From contig NZ_JACHJL010000002.1 of assembly GCF_014203645.1 (NCBI RefSeq), forward strand, positions 186,001-250,000: DNA of 64,000 nt, written 5' to 3'. Below are positions 34,666 through 44,160 of this stretch, piece after piece (positions within the stretch are counted from its first letter, which is position 1; every line of letters starts with the position of its first letter). Made by a program: the position numbers and the translations under genes. Origin of the DNA: Streptomyces zagrosensis. GTDB lineage: Bacteria; Actinomycetota; Actinomycetes; Streptomycetales; Streptomycetaceae. Under the pieces are notes generated by a model. That model had not been told where the DNA came from. It made no database searches and worked only from the letters and a program-made list of their open reading frames with translations.

Positions 34666-35227
34666 CGCTCTTTGCAACGACTGTCATCAGGCGCCGTTAC
34701 GGGCCTGACGCACCGCGCGGAAGCCCCGTACGCGCTCTGCGCCGCGACCGAAAAGGCGGCCGGTCAACGAACGGCCAGACCAAGGACGGACGAACGAAGC
34801 GGGGGCGGACGCCGAGCGCGCACGGCCCGGAACAAACGAAAAAGCAGGGGCGGGCAGGGAGCGCGCACGGCCCGGAACACAGGAACACCATGCGGGTGGA
34901 TAGGGAGCGCGCACGGCCTGGAAACGGACAAAAACGGGGTGCACGGATCAGAGACGGACGAGCGGGGGCGGTGCACACTCGACGGAGGGCAGTAGGGGTT
35001 CGCCGCCCTTCCTGTGCGCGGCCGTCCTCGGCTGTCCACTCGCCCCCGACGCTGCCCGCACTGCGGGTTGGTACTCGCGAGTACGTGATGATGGTTCGAT
35101 GACGTGTGGTGATTGAGCGTTGGAGTGCGGGGCCGGGTCAGGGGCGGTGCCGCGCGGCCCGGACGGATTTTCCGTTCGGGAGGCTGGGCCGGTAGGCGTG
35201 CAAGGGGCGCGGGCCTGACGAAAGGTT
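34666..35227. other. Repeat-bearing intergenic region
   Basis: 562 bases between divergent genes. The centre is filled by the 45-base repeats listed separately. Small open frames in it (about 90-107 codons) arise from the repeats and are not believed. Confidence 0.5.
34814..34924. repeat. Three tandem copies of a 45-base repeat
   Basis: GAGCGCGCACGGCCCGGAAC occurs at 34814 and 34859 exactly, and at 34905 with one change (C to T at its 15th base). Period is 45-46 bases. The bases after each copy also resemble one another (short A-rich AACAAACG / ACAGGAAC / ACGGACAAA). No coding role seen. Confidence 0.85.
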
Positions 35228-36292
35228 ATGTGTCCGGTGGTGATGATGAATCGGCCTTCTCGCGTGCTGTCGGCTATCCCCTACGCGGTGATGGCGATCG
35301 TGGCCGTGGTGGACGTGGCCGCCGGCTCGGACGCGGGATTTCTGCCCCTGATATCGCTGGGGCCCGCGTTCGCCGGCCTCGTCGGCGGCTGGCGGCGTAC
35401 GGCGTGGATCGGCGCCCTCGCGCTCGCGCTGAGCCTGGGCCTTGGCCTGTACGACGGATTGTGGGCGCACCGCCGCGGGATCACCGCGCTGGTGTCGGTC
35501 ACCGGCGTAACGGTGGCGGGCCTGGTCGCGGCGGTGATGCGGCAGCGACGCGAGGCGGAACTGGCTAGCGTGCGGTCGATCGCCGAGGTGGCGCAGCGCG
35601 TCCTGCTGCGCCCGGTGCCGCGATGTGCGGGGTCGCTGCGGGTGGCCGTCTCGTACACGTCGGCGATGGCCGACGCCCGGATCGGCGGCGATCTGTACGA
35701 GGTCGTGGCCACGCCGTATGGGGTACGGACCATCGTGGGTGACGTCCAGGGCAAGGGCCTGGAGGCAGTGGAAACGGCGGCGGTCGTGCTGGGCGCCTTC
35801 CGCGAGGCCGCGTACGACGAGCCCGAACTGACGGCCGTGGGGGAACGGCTTGAGCATGCGCTGGATCGTCATCTGACGGCGGAGAAATTCGTCACCGCGG
35901 TGCTCGCCGAGTCCACCACCGAGCGGTCGATGACCCTGCTCAACTATGGCCACCCGGCCCCGCTCCTGGTGTGGCAAAACGGCGGCGCAACCTTCCTCGC
36001 CCCACCCGAACGCGCCCTGCCCCTCGGCCTCGCCCTGCACGGCATGAAGGGCCCACATCCGCACACGGTGGACTTCGCCCGCGGGGACCAGATGCTCTTC
36101 TACACCGATGGTGTCAGCGAGGCCCGCAACACCCAAGGCCAGTTCTACCCCCTCGACGCACGCGCCGCCCTGCTACGGGAAGCAGACCCGGAAGACGCGG
36201 TGGAGGCACTACGCAAGGACCTGGTCACCTATGCGGGCGGCCCTCTCCATGACGACGCGGCCATGCTTTTGGTGCGCTATCGGGGCAATTGA
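35228..36292 (+). CDS. Membrane-anchored PP2C-type (SpoIIE) serine phosphatase
   Basis: A 354-residue protein with three hydrophobic segments in the first 105 residues and a C-terminal SpoIIE/PP2C phosphatase domain. Motifs are A-R-I-G-G-D-L-Y-E, V-G-D-V-Q-G-K-G-L-E-A, L-N-Y-G-H-P-A-P-L, L-F-Y-T-D-G-V-S-E-A and H-D-D-A-A-M-L-L, which supply the Asp residues for metal binding. Such enzymes dephosphorylate anti-anti-sigma factors in Streptomyces; no partner gene is adjacent, so its target is unknown. No PAS/GAF sensor. ATG at 35228 follows AAAGG. Confidence 0.92.
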   Translation: MCPVVMMNRPSRVLSAIPYAVMAIVAVVDVAAGSDAGFLPLISLGPAFAGLVGGWRRTAWIGALALALSLGLGLYDGLWAHRRGITALVSVTGVTVAGLVAAVMRQRREAELASVRSIAEVAQRVLLRPVPRCAGSLRVAVSYTSAMADARIGGDLYEVVATPYGVRTIVGDVQGKGLEAVETAAVVLGAFREAAYDEPELTAVGERLEHALDRHLTAEKFVTAVLAESTTERSMTLLNYGHPAPLLVWQNGGATFLAPPERALPLGLALHGMKGPHPHTVDFARGDQMLFYTDGVSEARNTQGQFYPLDARAALLREADPEDAVEALRKDLVTYAGGPLHDDAAMLLVRYRGN

Positions 36293-36300
36293 GCGGCAGA

Positions 36301-36420
36301 GTGGGGTGCTTGTAATGGGGGCGCTTGGTGAGGTTGCTGCGCGGTGGGGGCGTTGGGGGGCTGCTGGTGCGCGGTGGGACTGTTGGTGCGGTGGGGGCGT
36401 TGGTGCTGCGCTTCAGCCGT
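36301..36420. repeat. G-rich degenerate repeats downstream of the phosphatase
   Basis: GCGGTGGGGGCGTTGG occurs twice (about 36341 and 36391) with related GCGCGGTGGG words between. The strand carries many G-runs and could form quadruplex-like structure. It lies between convergent genes. Confidence 0.6.
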
Positions 36421-36826
36421 TCCCCGTGGTCGTGCGGCGGTACGCCCTACGGGCGTGACTTATGCGGGCGATGAGAGTGCCCAGCACGGCGGCGGCCAGG
36501 AGGGACCCGAGGCGGCCCGCCTCCGGATAGCCGGCCCAGCTCAGCCGCCCCCGCGGGGTGACGGCGAAGCTGTTGAGGAACACCCAGCACACCACGGCGA
36601 TGCCCGGGGCGGCGATCAACCGGGCACAGATCCCCAGGCCCACGGCCAGGGCCGACAGCACGGCTAGCACGGTGCCCGGGTCCCTGAGCAGGCCGAGGGC
36701 GCCGAGCAGCGCGACCAAGGCGAACGCCCCGCCGTACGCCACGCCCAGCACGCGCGGCGTGGCCACGGGTTCCGGGACGGGCCTGACCTCCTGTGTACGG
36801 AAAAGGCGCCAGTCCACCCTCAGCAC
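36413..36826 (-). CDS. Small membrane protein (DUF4118-like)
   Basis: A 137-residue protein with about four membrane segments: A-F-A-L-V-A-L-L-G-A-L-G-L-L, V-L-A-V-L-S-A-L-A-V-G-L-G-I-C-A, G-I-A-V-V-C-W-V-F-L-N-S-F and L-L-A-A-A-V-L-G-T-L-I. The W-V-F-L-N-S-F-A-V-T-P-R-G-R-L pattern resembles the DUF4118-type sensor membrane domain, here without kinase. GTG at 36826 follows GGGGGGAA; a longer frame to 37024 has no family character. Function unknown. Confidence 0.65.
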   Translation of the reverse strand: MLRVDWRLFRTQEVRPVPEPVATPRVLGVAYGGAFALVALLGALGLLRDPGTVLAVLSALAVGLGICARLIAAPGIAVVCWVFLNSFAVTPRGRLSWAGYPEAGRLGSLLAAAVLGTLIARISHARRAYRRTTTGNG

Positions 36827-37239
36827 GGATTCCCCCCGGTGGTCCGAACCGCGCCACCCGGTTGGCGCGGGCGCCACCGGAGCACGGCAGGAGTCGATGT
36901 CATGAACAACGTCAATCCCGGGCACGCGTCCGGGACTCGGGCACGCGCCCGCACCAGGATTCCCCCCCGGCCCGCCGCGCGAGGCTTCCGCACGACGCCT
37001 CCCCACCCGCCCACGCTGCCGCACGCCCTACGCGCACGGCAAGCGCCTCTTGAGTACGCTGCGCGCCCCCGGGCCGCGCGCACCCGCGGGGCGTGGGCAC
37101 CCCGTCGAACGCCCACGGTGGGGCGTGTGCCGACTGGACCACCCGTCCGACGCATGCCACCGAAACAGCCTACGTCCGCGCTGCGGGGCACGGTGCCCCA
37201 CCCGGCCTGTGAGGCGGCGGTCAGCCGGCCGGGCGGGCG
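36827..37239. other. About 410 bases without a gene
   Basis: Lies downstream of the T7SS gene DUF6177 and upstream of the small membrane protein. Nothing recognisable beyond high-G+C shadow frames. Confidence 0.4.
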
Positions 37240-38715
37240 CTACTTGGGCGCGGCGCTCCCCGCATTGCCCGGGCCGCTTCGCTCCTCGTCGTCCGCCGCA
37301 GCCGGTGCGACCCGCACACCGGCCAGCGCATCGCCATACAGATAGGACATCAGCCGCTCCAGGGAGGCCCAGCCGGGGCCTGCCGCGGACGCGTCGAGGG
37401 GGTAGTAGAAGGCGGCCTTGTCGCGCGAGCCCAGTTGTACCGGGCGTGCCAGCGATGGGGGGCGGCGGGCGGCGGTGACGCCGATGGCGCGCACGTCGTC
37501 GCGCCCCAGTGCGAAGCCCAGCGGTACGGGCGCGCCCTCCAGCACCGGCGGCACGGTCAGGTCCGCTCGGGCCGCACGTCGCTGCACCAGGAGGGAGACC
37601 AGGCCATGCTCGGCCGCCAGCTCGGCGACGAGGTCGGCGAAGCAGTCGGAGTCGGGCTCGTCGGCCGGGGACGGGAAGCCCAGCGTGAGTGTCGCGTCCT
37701 CCTCGACACCACCGGTCGTGAGCCCCGTACGCAGCGTCGCAAGCGCCGGGTGGTCTGGGCTGCCAACGGCAACCGTCCAGGTAGGTTGCGGCGAGCGCTC
37801 CCGGACGAAGTCCGTGAGTTCGGGACGGGACCAGGGCTGACCGGCCGGTTCTGCGCTGCCCCAGCCGTGCGGCGGCCCACCCGTCAGGCGCCGCCAGGCG
37901 CACTCCAGCGCGCCCCCGAGCAGGAGATCGGCCTCAGCCGGTTTGCGCGTACGAAAGGAGAGGGCGAGCTGGCAGCCCGTTATCTGCGACTCGCCGGCGG
38001 CAAGGAAAGCAGGCGCCGGGACGCCCGTGGCGACGAAGGCGCCGTCCGTCCAGCGCAGTTCACTGCCCGACAGACCGTCGTAGTAACCGCCCACACCATC
38101 GCCCACGACCCAGCGATTGGGGGCGCCCGAAAGCGCTGCCCGCAGGGGCAGCGTCAGCCGCGCCGACGCCTGCGTGACGATCTGCAATCCGCGGTCGCTG
38201 CTCACCGCGGCCTCAAGCGCCTCCGCCAGCCATGACGTCATCGCCACCAGCGGCCGATCCTGGATGACGACGGCCACCTTGTCGCTCAGTACGTCAACGG
38301 CAGGCTGGGCGGCGGCGGGCGCGGTCGCACTCGCCACATCGGTGACCGGCCTGCCGAAGTCGGTGACGGCCGCCTCGCGAGGCCAAACGCTGCCGCCGAG
38401 TTGGGATACGAGCCGCGAGGCGATGACGCCGGCGAGCCGCCCGGACCGCTGCGCCGCGGTCGCCGCTCGTATCTCCGTCCACCACACCGGTCCTTCCACC
38501 CGTACGTCGAGCAGCCGGGCCGCCTCGCCGGGCACCCGGATCAGTAGGGGCGTCTCGATGGAGACCAGCGGGCGCCCATCGGCATCACAAAGCTGAACTA
38601 CCGCCCCATCGGCTGCCGTGGCCATGGTCATATCGGGCCCGCCGGACACCAACCCGGCCATCAGGCTCCAGGCTTGGGGCATGCGCTCGGTAAGCGCGAT
38701 CACGTCCTTGGTCAT
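37240..38715 (-). CDS. DUF6177-family type VII secretion companion
   Basis: A 491-residue soluble protein that I recognise as the DUF6177 family found beside EccC in Streptomyces T7SS loci. It opens M-T-K-D-V-I-A-L-T-E-R-M-P and contains W-W-T-E-I-R-A-A-T, V-I-Q-D-R-P-L-V-A-M-T-S-W-L-A and a C-terminal P-L-G-F-A-L-G-R-D-D-V. No membrane segment or signal. Starts seven bases after the EccC stop, so it is the last gene of the operon. Biochemical role unknown. Confidence 0.8.
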   Translation of the reverse strand: MTKDVIALTERMPQAWSLMAGLVSGGPDMTMATAADGAVVQLCDADGRPLVSIETPLLIRVPGEAARLLDVRVEGPVWWTEIRAATAAQRSGRLAGVIASRLVSQLGGSVWPREAAVTDFGRPVTDVASATAPAAAQPAVDVLSDKVAVVIQDRPLVAMTSWLAEALEAAVSSDRGLQIVTQASARLTLPLRAALSGAPNRWVVGDGVGGYYDGLSGSELRWTDGAFVATGVPAPAFLAAGESQITGCQLALSFRTRKPAEADLLLGGALECAWRRLTGGPPHGWGSAEPAGQPWSRPELTDFVRERSPQPTWTVAVGSPDHPALATLRTGLTTGGVEEDATLTLGFPSPADEPDSDCFADLVAELAAEHGLVSLLVQRRAARADLTVPPVLEGAPVPLGFALGRDDVRAIGVTAARRPPSLARPVQLGSRDKAAFYYPLDASAAGPGWASLERLMSYLYGDALAGVRVAPAAADDEERSGPGNAGSAAPK

Positions 38716-38722
38716 ACGGCCC

Positions 38723-41700
38723 TCACCTGTGCTCGTCCTCTCGTTCCCGTACTACGGAATCCGGTGCCACTGCCGTCTGCACCAGGCGTGGCGGGGCGCC
38801 ACGGCGGACAAAGGTGCCCCGGCCAGCGGGCTGGTTCTGGGCGTAAACGCCGGGGAAAAGCTGCCCCTCCGACCGGTCGCCTGTCATGACCAGGGCGGCG
38901 GTCCCGCTCTCGCGCATCGTCATCAAAAACGGTTCGTACATGGCCCTCGATGCACCGGCCACCCGCCGGGTGACGACAAAGTGGAGTCCGATGTCACGTG
39001 CCGAGGGCAGGTAGGGCAGAAACGGTTCCAGTGGCTGCTGGCCGGCCACCGCCAACACGTCGTAGTCGTCCACGAGCACCACGATCCGCGGCCCCGAGAA
39101 ATCGATTCCGCCCGCGGCGAGCTGTTCGGGGGCCATCGCCTCGTCCGGCAACCGCTTGGCCAGTTCGGTGGCGATAGCACCGGATAACCCGGTGGCCAAC
39201 TTGGCGTTGTGCGCGTAACCACCCCGGTAGTCATCGGGCACCAAACTGTGCAGACCGCGCCGCGGGTCCAGCACCGCGAAGACCAGTTGGTCATCCGCGT
39301 ACCGCTCCATCAGGCCGCGTGCGATGAGCCGCAGCATGTTGGTCTTGCCGCACTCGCCGTCGCCGAGGACGAGCAGGTGTTGATCCTGCCGGAACAGGTC
39401 GAGCAGCACTGGCCTGAGCGCGTTTTGGTCAAGGCCCACCGGGACCCGGCGCGGTTCAGCCTCGGGGCCTGGCAGCCGGTGCAGGCCCAGCCGGGCAGGC
39501 AGCACCCGCACGGGCGGCGCCGCGGGGCCCGACCAGGCCGAACTGACCGCGCGCACCGCGTGCTCGGTGGCGCCACCCAACTCGTCGGCCACCCCCAGGC
39601 CGTCGATACGAGGCAGGGCCACCTGTGCGAACAGCTTGGCATCGGTCAGCGCCCGACCCGGCTCGTCAGGACTGAGAGTTTCGGCGAGACGGCGGTTGAC
39701 GGTGCTGTCCGACGGGTCGTTGAGCCGGAGCTCGATCCGGGTGCCGAACGCGGATTGGGCGACGATGCGCACCTCGTTCCAGCGCAGCATGCCGGCGACA
39801 ACATGGATGCCGTAGCCACTTCCGCGCTTGAGGAGTTCGGTCACCGGGTCGTCCAACGCCTCGAACGTATCGCGCAGTTCGCCGAACCCATCGACGACGA
39901 GCACGATGTCGGTGGAGCCCAACTCGGGCAGCCCGCCCCGAGCCCGCAGCCGGCGCAGCTCCTCCACGGAGTCGATCCCGTGCTCGCGGAATGCCTCCTC
40001 GCGGGCCGCGAGCATGCTGCGCACCTCCTCGACCGTACGGGACGCGCGCTCCCGGTCCGACCGGCCCGCGACCCCGCCGACGTGCGGCAGGCCGGCCATC
40101 GTTTGGAGCCCGCCCCCCACCAGGTCGAGGCAGTAGACGCCAACCTCCTGCGGCGTGTGCGTCAGCGCGAGCGCGAGGACCAGAGTGCGCAGCAGGGTCG
40201 TCTTGCCCGAGGCTGGCCCGCCGATGACGGCAACATGCCCACCGGCGACGGTCAGGTCCAGGACCCATTGGCCCTGCCACTGCCGCGCCGGGTCATCGAG
40301 CAGGCCCAGCGGCACCCGCAGCGCACCGCCACCCGGCCGGCCCGCCAACTCCATGCCGCGCGTGCCCGCCCGCACCGGGCCGGCCGCCGCGTCCAAGGTG
40401 AGTGCCTCGGGCAGCGGCGGCAGCCAAATCTGCTGCACCGGTGGGGCCGCGCCGATGAGCTGGTCAACCATGGTGGACATGAGCGTGGGCCCGACCGTAC
40501 GGCGCGCCGGCGCGGCCGGGCTCCCGGGCTCGCCCTCGCCGGTGCCGCCGCCGTCCTCCCCGGTGGCCAGGGTGTTGTACGTGGGGTACGGCAAGGCCGC
40601 CGGCCCCCGCTCCTCCTCAACGTCGTGCCGGGCCGGGCCTCGATAGGGCCCCGACACATACCCCGCCTTGAACCGCTCGTACGCGCTGGTGTCCACCTTC
40701 AGATAGCCAAAGCCGGGAATGGGCGGCAGATGGAAGGCGTCGGTGGTGTCCAAGACGGTGCGCGACTCGTCGGGCGAGAAGGTGCGCAGGCCCAGCCGGT
40801 AGGAGAGGTAGGTGTCCAGACCTTTGAGCTTGCCGCCCTCGATGCGCTGGCTGGACAGCAGTAGATGGACCCCGATGGAGCGCCCGATGCGCCCGATGGA
40901 CAGGAACAGGTCGATGAAATCGGGTTTGGCAGTCAGCAGTTCACCGAATTCGTCAATGACCACGAACAGATGCGGCAGCGACTCCAAACCGAGTTCGGGG
41001 CGCTGGGCGCGAGTAGCGGCGTACGTAGAGATGTCGGCGATGTTCCCCGCATCTTTGAGTACCTGTTGGCGCCGCTTGACCTCGCCGGACAGGCTGGAGT
41101 GCACCCGCTCCACCAACCCGGCCCTGTTCTCCAGGTTGGTGATGACGCCGGCCACGTGGGGCAGTGGCGCGAAGGGCGCGAAGGTGGCGCCGCCCTTGTA
41201 GTCCACCAGCACCATCGCCAGATCCTGCGGCGGGTGCGTGGTGACGAGGGCGAGCACCAGGGTGCGTAGCAGCTCGCTCTTGCCCGAACCGGTAGCGCCC
41301 ACGCACAACCCGTGCGGCCCCATGCCCAGTTCGGCGGACTCCTTCAGGTCCAGCAGCACCGGCTCGCGGGCGTCGCTCAAACCGATCGGCACCCGCAGGT
41401 AGTTCTGGTCCCGGCGCGGCGCCCACAGCCTGGGGATATCCAGGGCGCCCGGGTCATCCACCCCGATCAGCGCGGGGAAGTCCACCGGCCCGGACAGCGG
41501 AGTGCCCGCTGCGGCCGACTCCGCCGACAGCCGCAACGGGGCCATGAGCCGGGCCAGGCCCAGCGCGCCGGCCGCGGTGACCTCGTCCAAGGTGCCATGG
41601 AACGTGACCGGCTCGTCGCCGCGCAGATCCTCCACGGTCACGGTCCGCCCATCGTCGCCCGCGCTGATGCGTATGGAGACCTGGCCCGGCTCGTCCACGC

Positions 41701-42772
41701 GGCGGGCCAGCAGATGCAGCGCGGTCACCCCCATGTCGGGCAGGGTGATGGCCTCATCGGGGCGGTGCGGCTCATGCGCCGTATCCCCGTGGCTGTCATG
41801 GATCAGCAGCAGCCGCTTGCCGAGCCGCAACGCCTCCCGGCCGGCGAGGCCGCGCCGCACCTCCGCTGCGTACGCGGCCCGCTGCCGCAGCTCAGCACCG
41901 AGCGCGGCATCCAACTCCCGCGCCGAGGGGGCGATCCGCCGGGCGTTCACCGGCCCATCCCACGCCTGCGGATCAAGAATGTGCGGCAACCACTTGGCCC
42001 ACGCCCAGTCAGCGAGCCGCGACTCGGGGCACGACAGTGCGAACGCCACATCGTCGGGTGCGTGCAAGACGGCTGCCTGCATGGCGATGGTCCGGGCGAT
42101 CCCCAGCACGTGCGCCCGTTCCCCGACCACGCTGACGTTGCCCGCGCGGTCCAGCGACACGGTCAGCGGCGCCTCGGGCACGGTGGCGAACCGCTCCTGG
42201 AGACCAGCTGCCTCATTCAACATGAAGGGGTCGGGTGGCGACAGCACGGTACTCGCCTGCCGCTCCATGACCAAGGTCCGCACCGGGGCCTCACCGGTAC
42301 CGACCCTTACATCGAGGAAGTCCCGCTCCAGCCGGCGCCGCTCCCACAATCTGGCGGGGTCGTTCACCAGGTCGTACAGGGCCTCCGGCGGCGGCGCGAG
42401 CACGCGCGCCGCCGCCCGAAGCTCGCGGTTCTCGGCACTGAGCTCCTCCCGCAACTCCTCCAGGTACTCCAAATACCGCTCGCGCTGCGTACGCCGAGTG
42501 CGCTGGGCCCGCCCGCGCTGAGAGAACAACAGCGCCACACCCCCGATGACCGCGACCACCAGCACCACCGCGCCGATCGCGGCGAACTGGCTGTTGCGCA
42601 CGACGGTCATCATCACCACCGAACTGAGCACCCCCGCCATGGGCAGCAGCGAAGTGGCCGCCGAACTCGCCTTGCTCTCCGGCAGGTTAGGCGGCGGTTC
42701 GAGGTGCCGCTCGGCGGGCGCCGGGAGCGGGCGGGTGGTACGGGCCGGGCGGTGCACGACGCGTACGCTCAT
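38723..42772 (-). CDS. eccC: EccC: type VII secretion FtsK/SpoIIIE-type ATPase
   Basis: A 1349-residue motor that recognises and drives WXG100 substrates through the ESX channel. Two membrane helices lie at about residues 43-84. A DUF-type linker follows. Three FtsK-like ATPase domains carry Walker A motifs: G-A-T-G-S-G-K-S-E near 486-495, G-G-P-A-S-G-K-T-T near 850 and G-D-G-E-C-G-K-T-N near 1137 (the last with Glu-Cys in place of usual residues). Walker B is seen in L-F-V-V-I-D-E-F-G-E-L (domain 1) and I-V-L-V-V-D-G-F (domain 2). EccCa and EccCb are thus fused in one chain. ATGA overlap with the upstream gene. Confidence 0.96.
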   Translation of the reverse strand: MSVRVVHRPARTTRPLPAPAERHLEPPPNLPESKASSAATSLLPMAGVLSSVVMMTVVRNSQFAAIGAVVLVVAVIGGVALLFSQRGRAQRTRRTQRERYLEYLEELREELSAENRELRAAARVLAPPPEALYDLVNDPARLWERRRLERDFLDVRVGTGEAPVRTLVMERQASTVLSPPDPFMLNEAAGLQERFATVPEAPLTVSLDRAGNVSVVGERAHVLGIARTIAMQAAVLHAPDDVAFALSCPESRLADWAWAKWLPHILDPQAWDGPVNARRIAPSARELDAALGAELRQRAAYAAEVRRGLAGREALRLGKRLLLIHDSHGDTAHEPHRPDEAITLPDMGVTALHLLARRVDEPGQVSIRISAGDDGRTVTVEDLRGDEPVTFHGTLDEVTAAGALGLARLMAPLRLSAESAAAGTPLSGPVDFPALIGVDDPGALDIPRLWAPRRDQNYLRVPIGLSDAREPVLLDLKESAELGMGPHGLCVGATGSGKSELLRTLVLALVTTHPPQDLAMVLVDYKGGATFAPFAPLPHVAGVITNLENRAGLVERVHSSLSGEVKRRQQVLKDAGNIADISTYAATRAQRPELGLESLPHLFVVIDEFGELLTAKPDFIDLFLSIGRIGRSIGVHLLLSSQRIEGGKLKGLDTYLSYRLGLRTFSPDESRTVLDTTDAFHLPPIPGFGYLKVDTSAYERFKAGYVSGPYRGPARHDVEEERGPAALPYPTYNTLATGEDGGGTGEGEPGSPAAPARRTVGPTLMSTMVDQLIGAAPPVQQIWLPPLPEALTLDAAAGPVRAGTRGMELAGRPGGGALRVPLGLLDDPARQWQGQWVLDLTVAGGHVAVIGGPASGKTTLLRTLVLALALTHTPQEVGVYCLDLVGGGLQTMAGLPHVGGVAGRSDRERASRTVEEVRSMLAAREEAFREHGIDSVEELRRLRARGGLPELGSTDIVLVVDGFGELRDTFEALDDPVTELLKRGSGYGIHVVAGMLRWNEVRIVAQSAFGTRIELRLNDPSDSTVNRRLAETLSPDEPGRALTDAKLFAQVALPRIDGLGVADELGGATEHAVRAVSSAWSGPAAPPVRVLPARLGLHRLPGPEAEPRRVPVGLDQNALRPVLLDLFRQDQHLLVLGDGECGKTNMLRLIARGLMERYADDQLVFAVLDPRRGLHSLVPDDYRGGYAHNAKLATGLSGAIATELAKRLPDEAMAPEQLAAGGIDFSGPRIVVLVDDYDVLAVAGQQPLEPFLPYLPSARDIGLHFVVTRRVAGASRAMYEPFLMTMRESGTAALVMTGDRSEGQLFPGVYAQNQPAGRGTFVRRGAPPRLVQTAVAPDSVVREREDEHR

Positions 42773-44151
42773 CGCCGCCGCTCCCGTGAAACGGCCCGGT
42801 CCAGCACGGCCGCCGCTAGCTGGGCGGTGGCGTCCACGGTCCGCTGTGCGAGCAGCCGCGTACGCACGATCCCGCCCGGCGCCAGATGCCGGTCATACGG
42901 CAACGTCACCACCTGCGCACCGTCCCTGCCCAGGTGCTCGGCGGCCTTGCCCGCATCGAGACTGGCGTGGGGCACGGTGTGGTTGAGGACCACCACGGTC
43001 GTCGGCAGCATGCTGCGATGCAGCCCGCCGACCCAGTCGAGCACGGCGCGCGTCGCGGCGACGCCCTCCACGGTCGCAGGGGCGACCACCACCCGAGCCT
43101 GTGTGGTGGTCAGGGCCGTGCGAGCCACCTCGGCCGGCAGCGTCTCGCAGTCCACGACCGTCATGCCGAAGTACCGCCGAACGGACGTCATCACCGTCCG
43201 ATACGCCTCGATGTCGAGCTGCGTGCCCACTGCCCCCTGGCTACCCGGAAGCAACCAACCACCACCCGCATGCGGCACCAGATACCCGGTGAGGTCGGTG
43301 ATGCGCATCGACGGATCGACAATGCGGGCCAGATCGGCGCAGGTCCACCGCACCTCCGCAACCCCCAGCCGCCGAGGCAGCGTACCCAGCGCGGGATCGG
43401 CCTCCACTGCCAGTACCGGGTCCGTCCGGTAGTGCGCGTAGGTGAGGGCGAGCAGCGCGGCAACAGTGGACTTGCCTGAACCGCCGCGGATGCTGGTGAC
43501 GGCTATCTGACGTCCGGTGGTCACCGGCTGCTGAATGGCACGGGCGGCCTCGGTGACGGCGGTGCTCTCCCGCGTCGCGGAGGACACGAGCCTGAGCAAC
43601 GTCCGCCCGGTGCGCCGAGCCACGCTGTCGCCACTCCTCGCCCGTCCCTCCACCCGCGCTATCTCGGGCCGCACGACGGGCACGGACTCGGGGCTGGGAA
43701 GCGGGGGAGGTTGCGGGGTGGGGGTGGGGTCGGGTGCGGGAGCGGGGCCAGGGCCGGGAGCGGGCAGTTGGTCGTGCGGAATTGGGTGGTCGTGCGGGCT
43801 TGGTCGGCCTTGCGGGACCCCCGGCTGTCTGTACGGGGGCAACTGATCGGACGCCGAGGGCTGCTGGTGCTGCGCAGCCCCCGAAGGGGATGCCTGGTGC
43901 TGACCCGGGCCGGGCCCCTGGTCCTGGGTCGGAGGTTGGGCCGGAGGTTGGGCCGGGGGTTGGGGTCCTGCCGGCGCAGAGGTCCTCGACGCGGGCGCTG
44001 TCGGTAGCGCGGGCGCTGCCGGTGTCGGCGCCGACGCGGGCAAGGCCGGCGGGGCGGGCTCAGGCACGGGTGCGGGAGGCACGCCACCGCGCGGGCCGCC
44101 GCCCAGGTCTCGGAACACCTCGTGTTGCCAGTCCCGCTGCGCTGCCGACAT
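42769..44151 (-). CDS. ParA/MinD-family ATPase, EspI-like
   Basis: A 460-residue protein. The first 150 residues are Pro/Ala/Gln-rich and disordered. The C-terminal half is a ParA/MinD-type ATPase with a deviant Walker A (R-G-G-S-G-K-S-T near residue 215-222), D-P-A-L-G-T-L-P-R-R-L, and V-V-D-C-E-T-L-P. The pattern fits EspI/ESX-associated ATPases, which regulate secretion in response to ATP. Its stop overlaps eccC (ATGA), and it starts about ten bases after eccD. Confidence 0.85.
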   Translation of the reverse strand: MSAAQRDWQHEVFRDLGGGPRGGVPPAPVPEPAPPALPASAPTPAAPALPTAPASRTSAPAGPQPPAQPPAQPPTQDQGPGPGQHQASPSGAAQHQQPSASDQLPPYRQPGVPQGRPSPHDHPIPHDQLPAPGPGPAPAPDPTPTPQPPPLPSPESVPVVRPEIARVEGRARSGDSVARRTGRTLLRLVSSATRESTAVTEAARAIQQPVTTGRQIAVTSIRGGSGKSTVAALLALTYAHYRTDPVLAVEADPALGTLPRRLGVAEVRWTCADLARIVDPSMRITDLTGYLVPHAGGGWLLPGSQGAVGTQLDIEAYRTVMTSVRRYFGMTVVDCETLPAEVARTALTTTQARVVVAPATVEGVAATRAVLDWVGGLHRSMLPTTVVVLNHTVPHASLDAGKAAEHLGRDGAQVVTLPYDRHLAPGGIVRTRLLAQRTVDATAQLAAAVLDRAVSRERRR

Positions 44152-44160
44152 AGCCCCTTC

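Noticed and set aside
34672..34995. A 107-codon Arg-rich gene
   Set aside because: Its sequence is made by the 45-base repeats and has no ribosome site or family.
41312..43432. A 706-codon plus-strand frame opposite eccC
   Set aside because: Low-complexity Arg/His/Gln-rich translation with no motif; eccC on the other strand is unmistakable.
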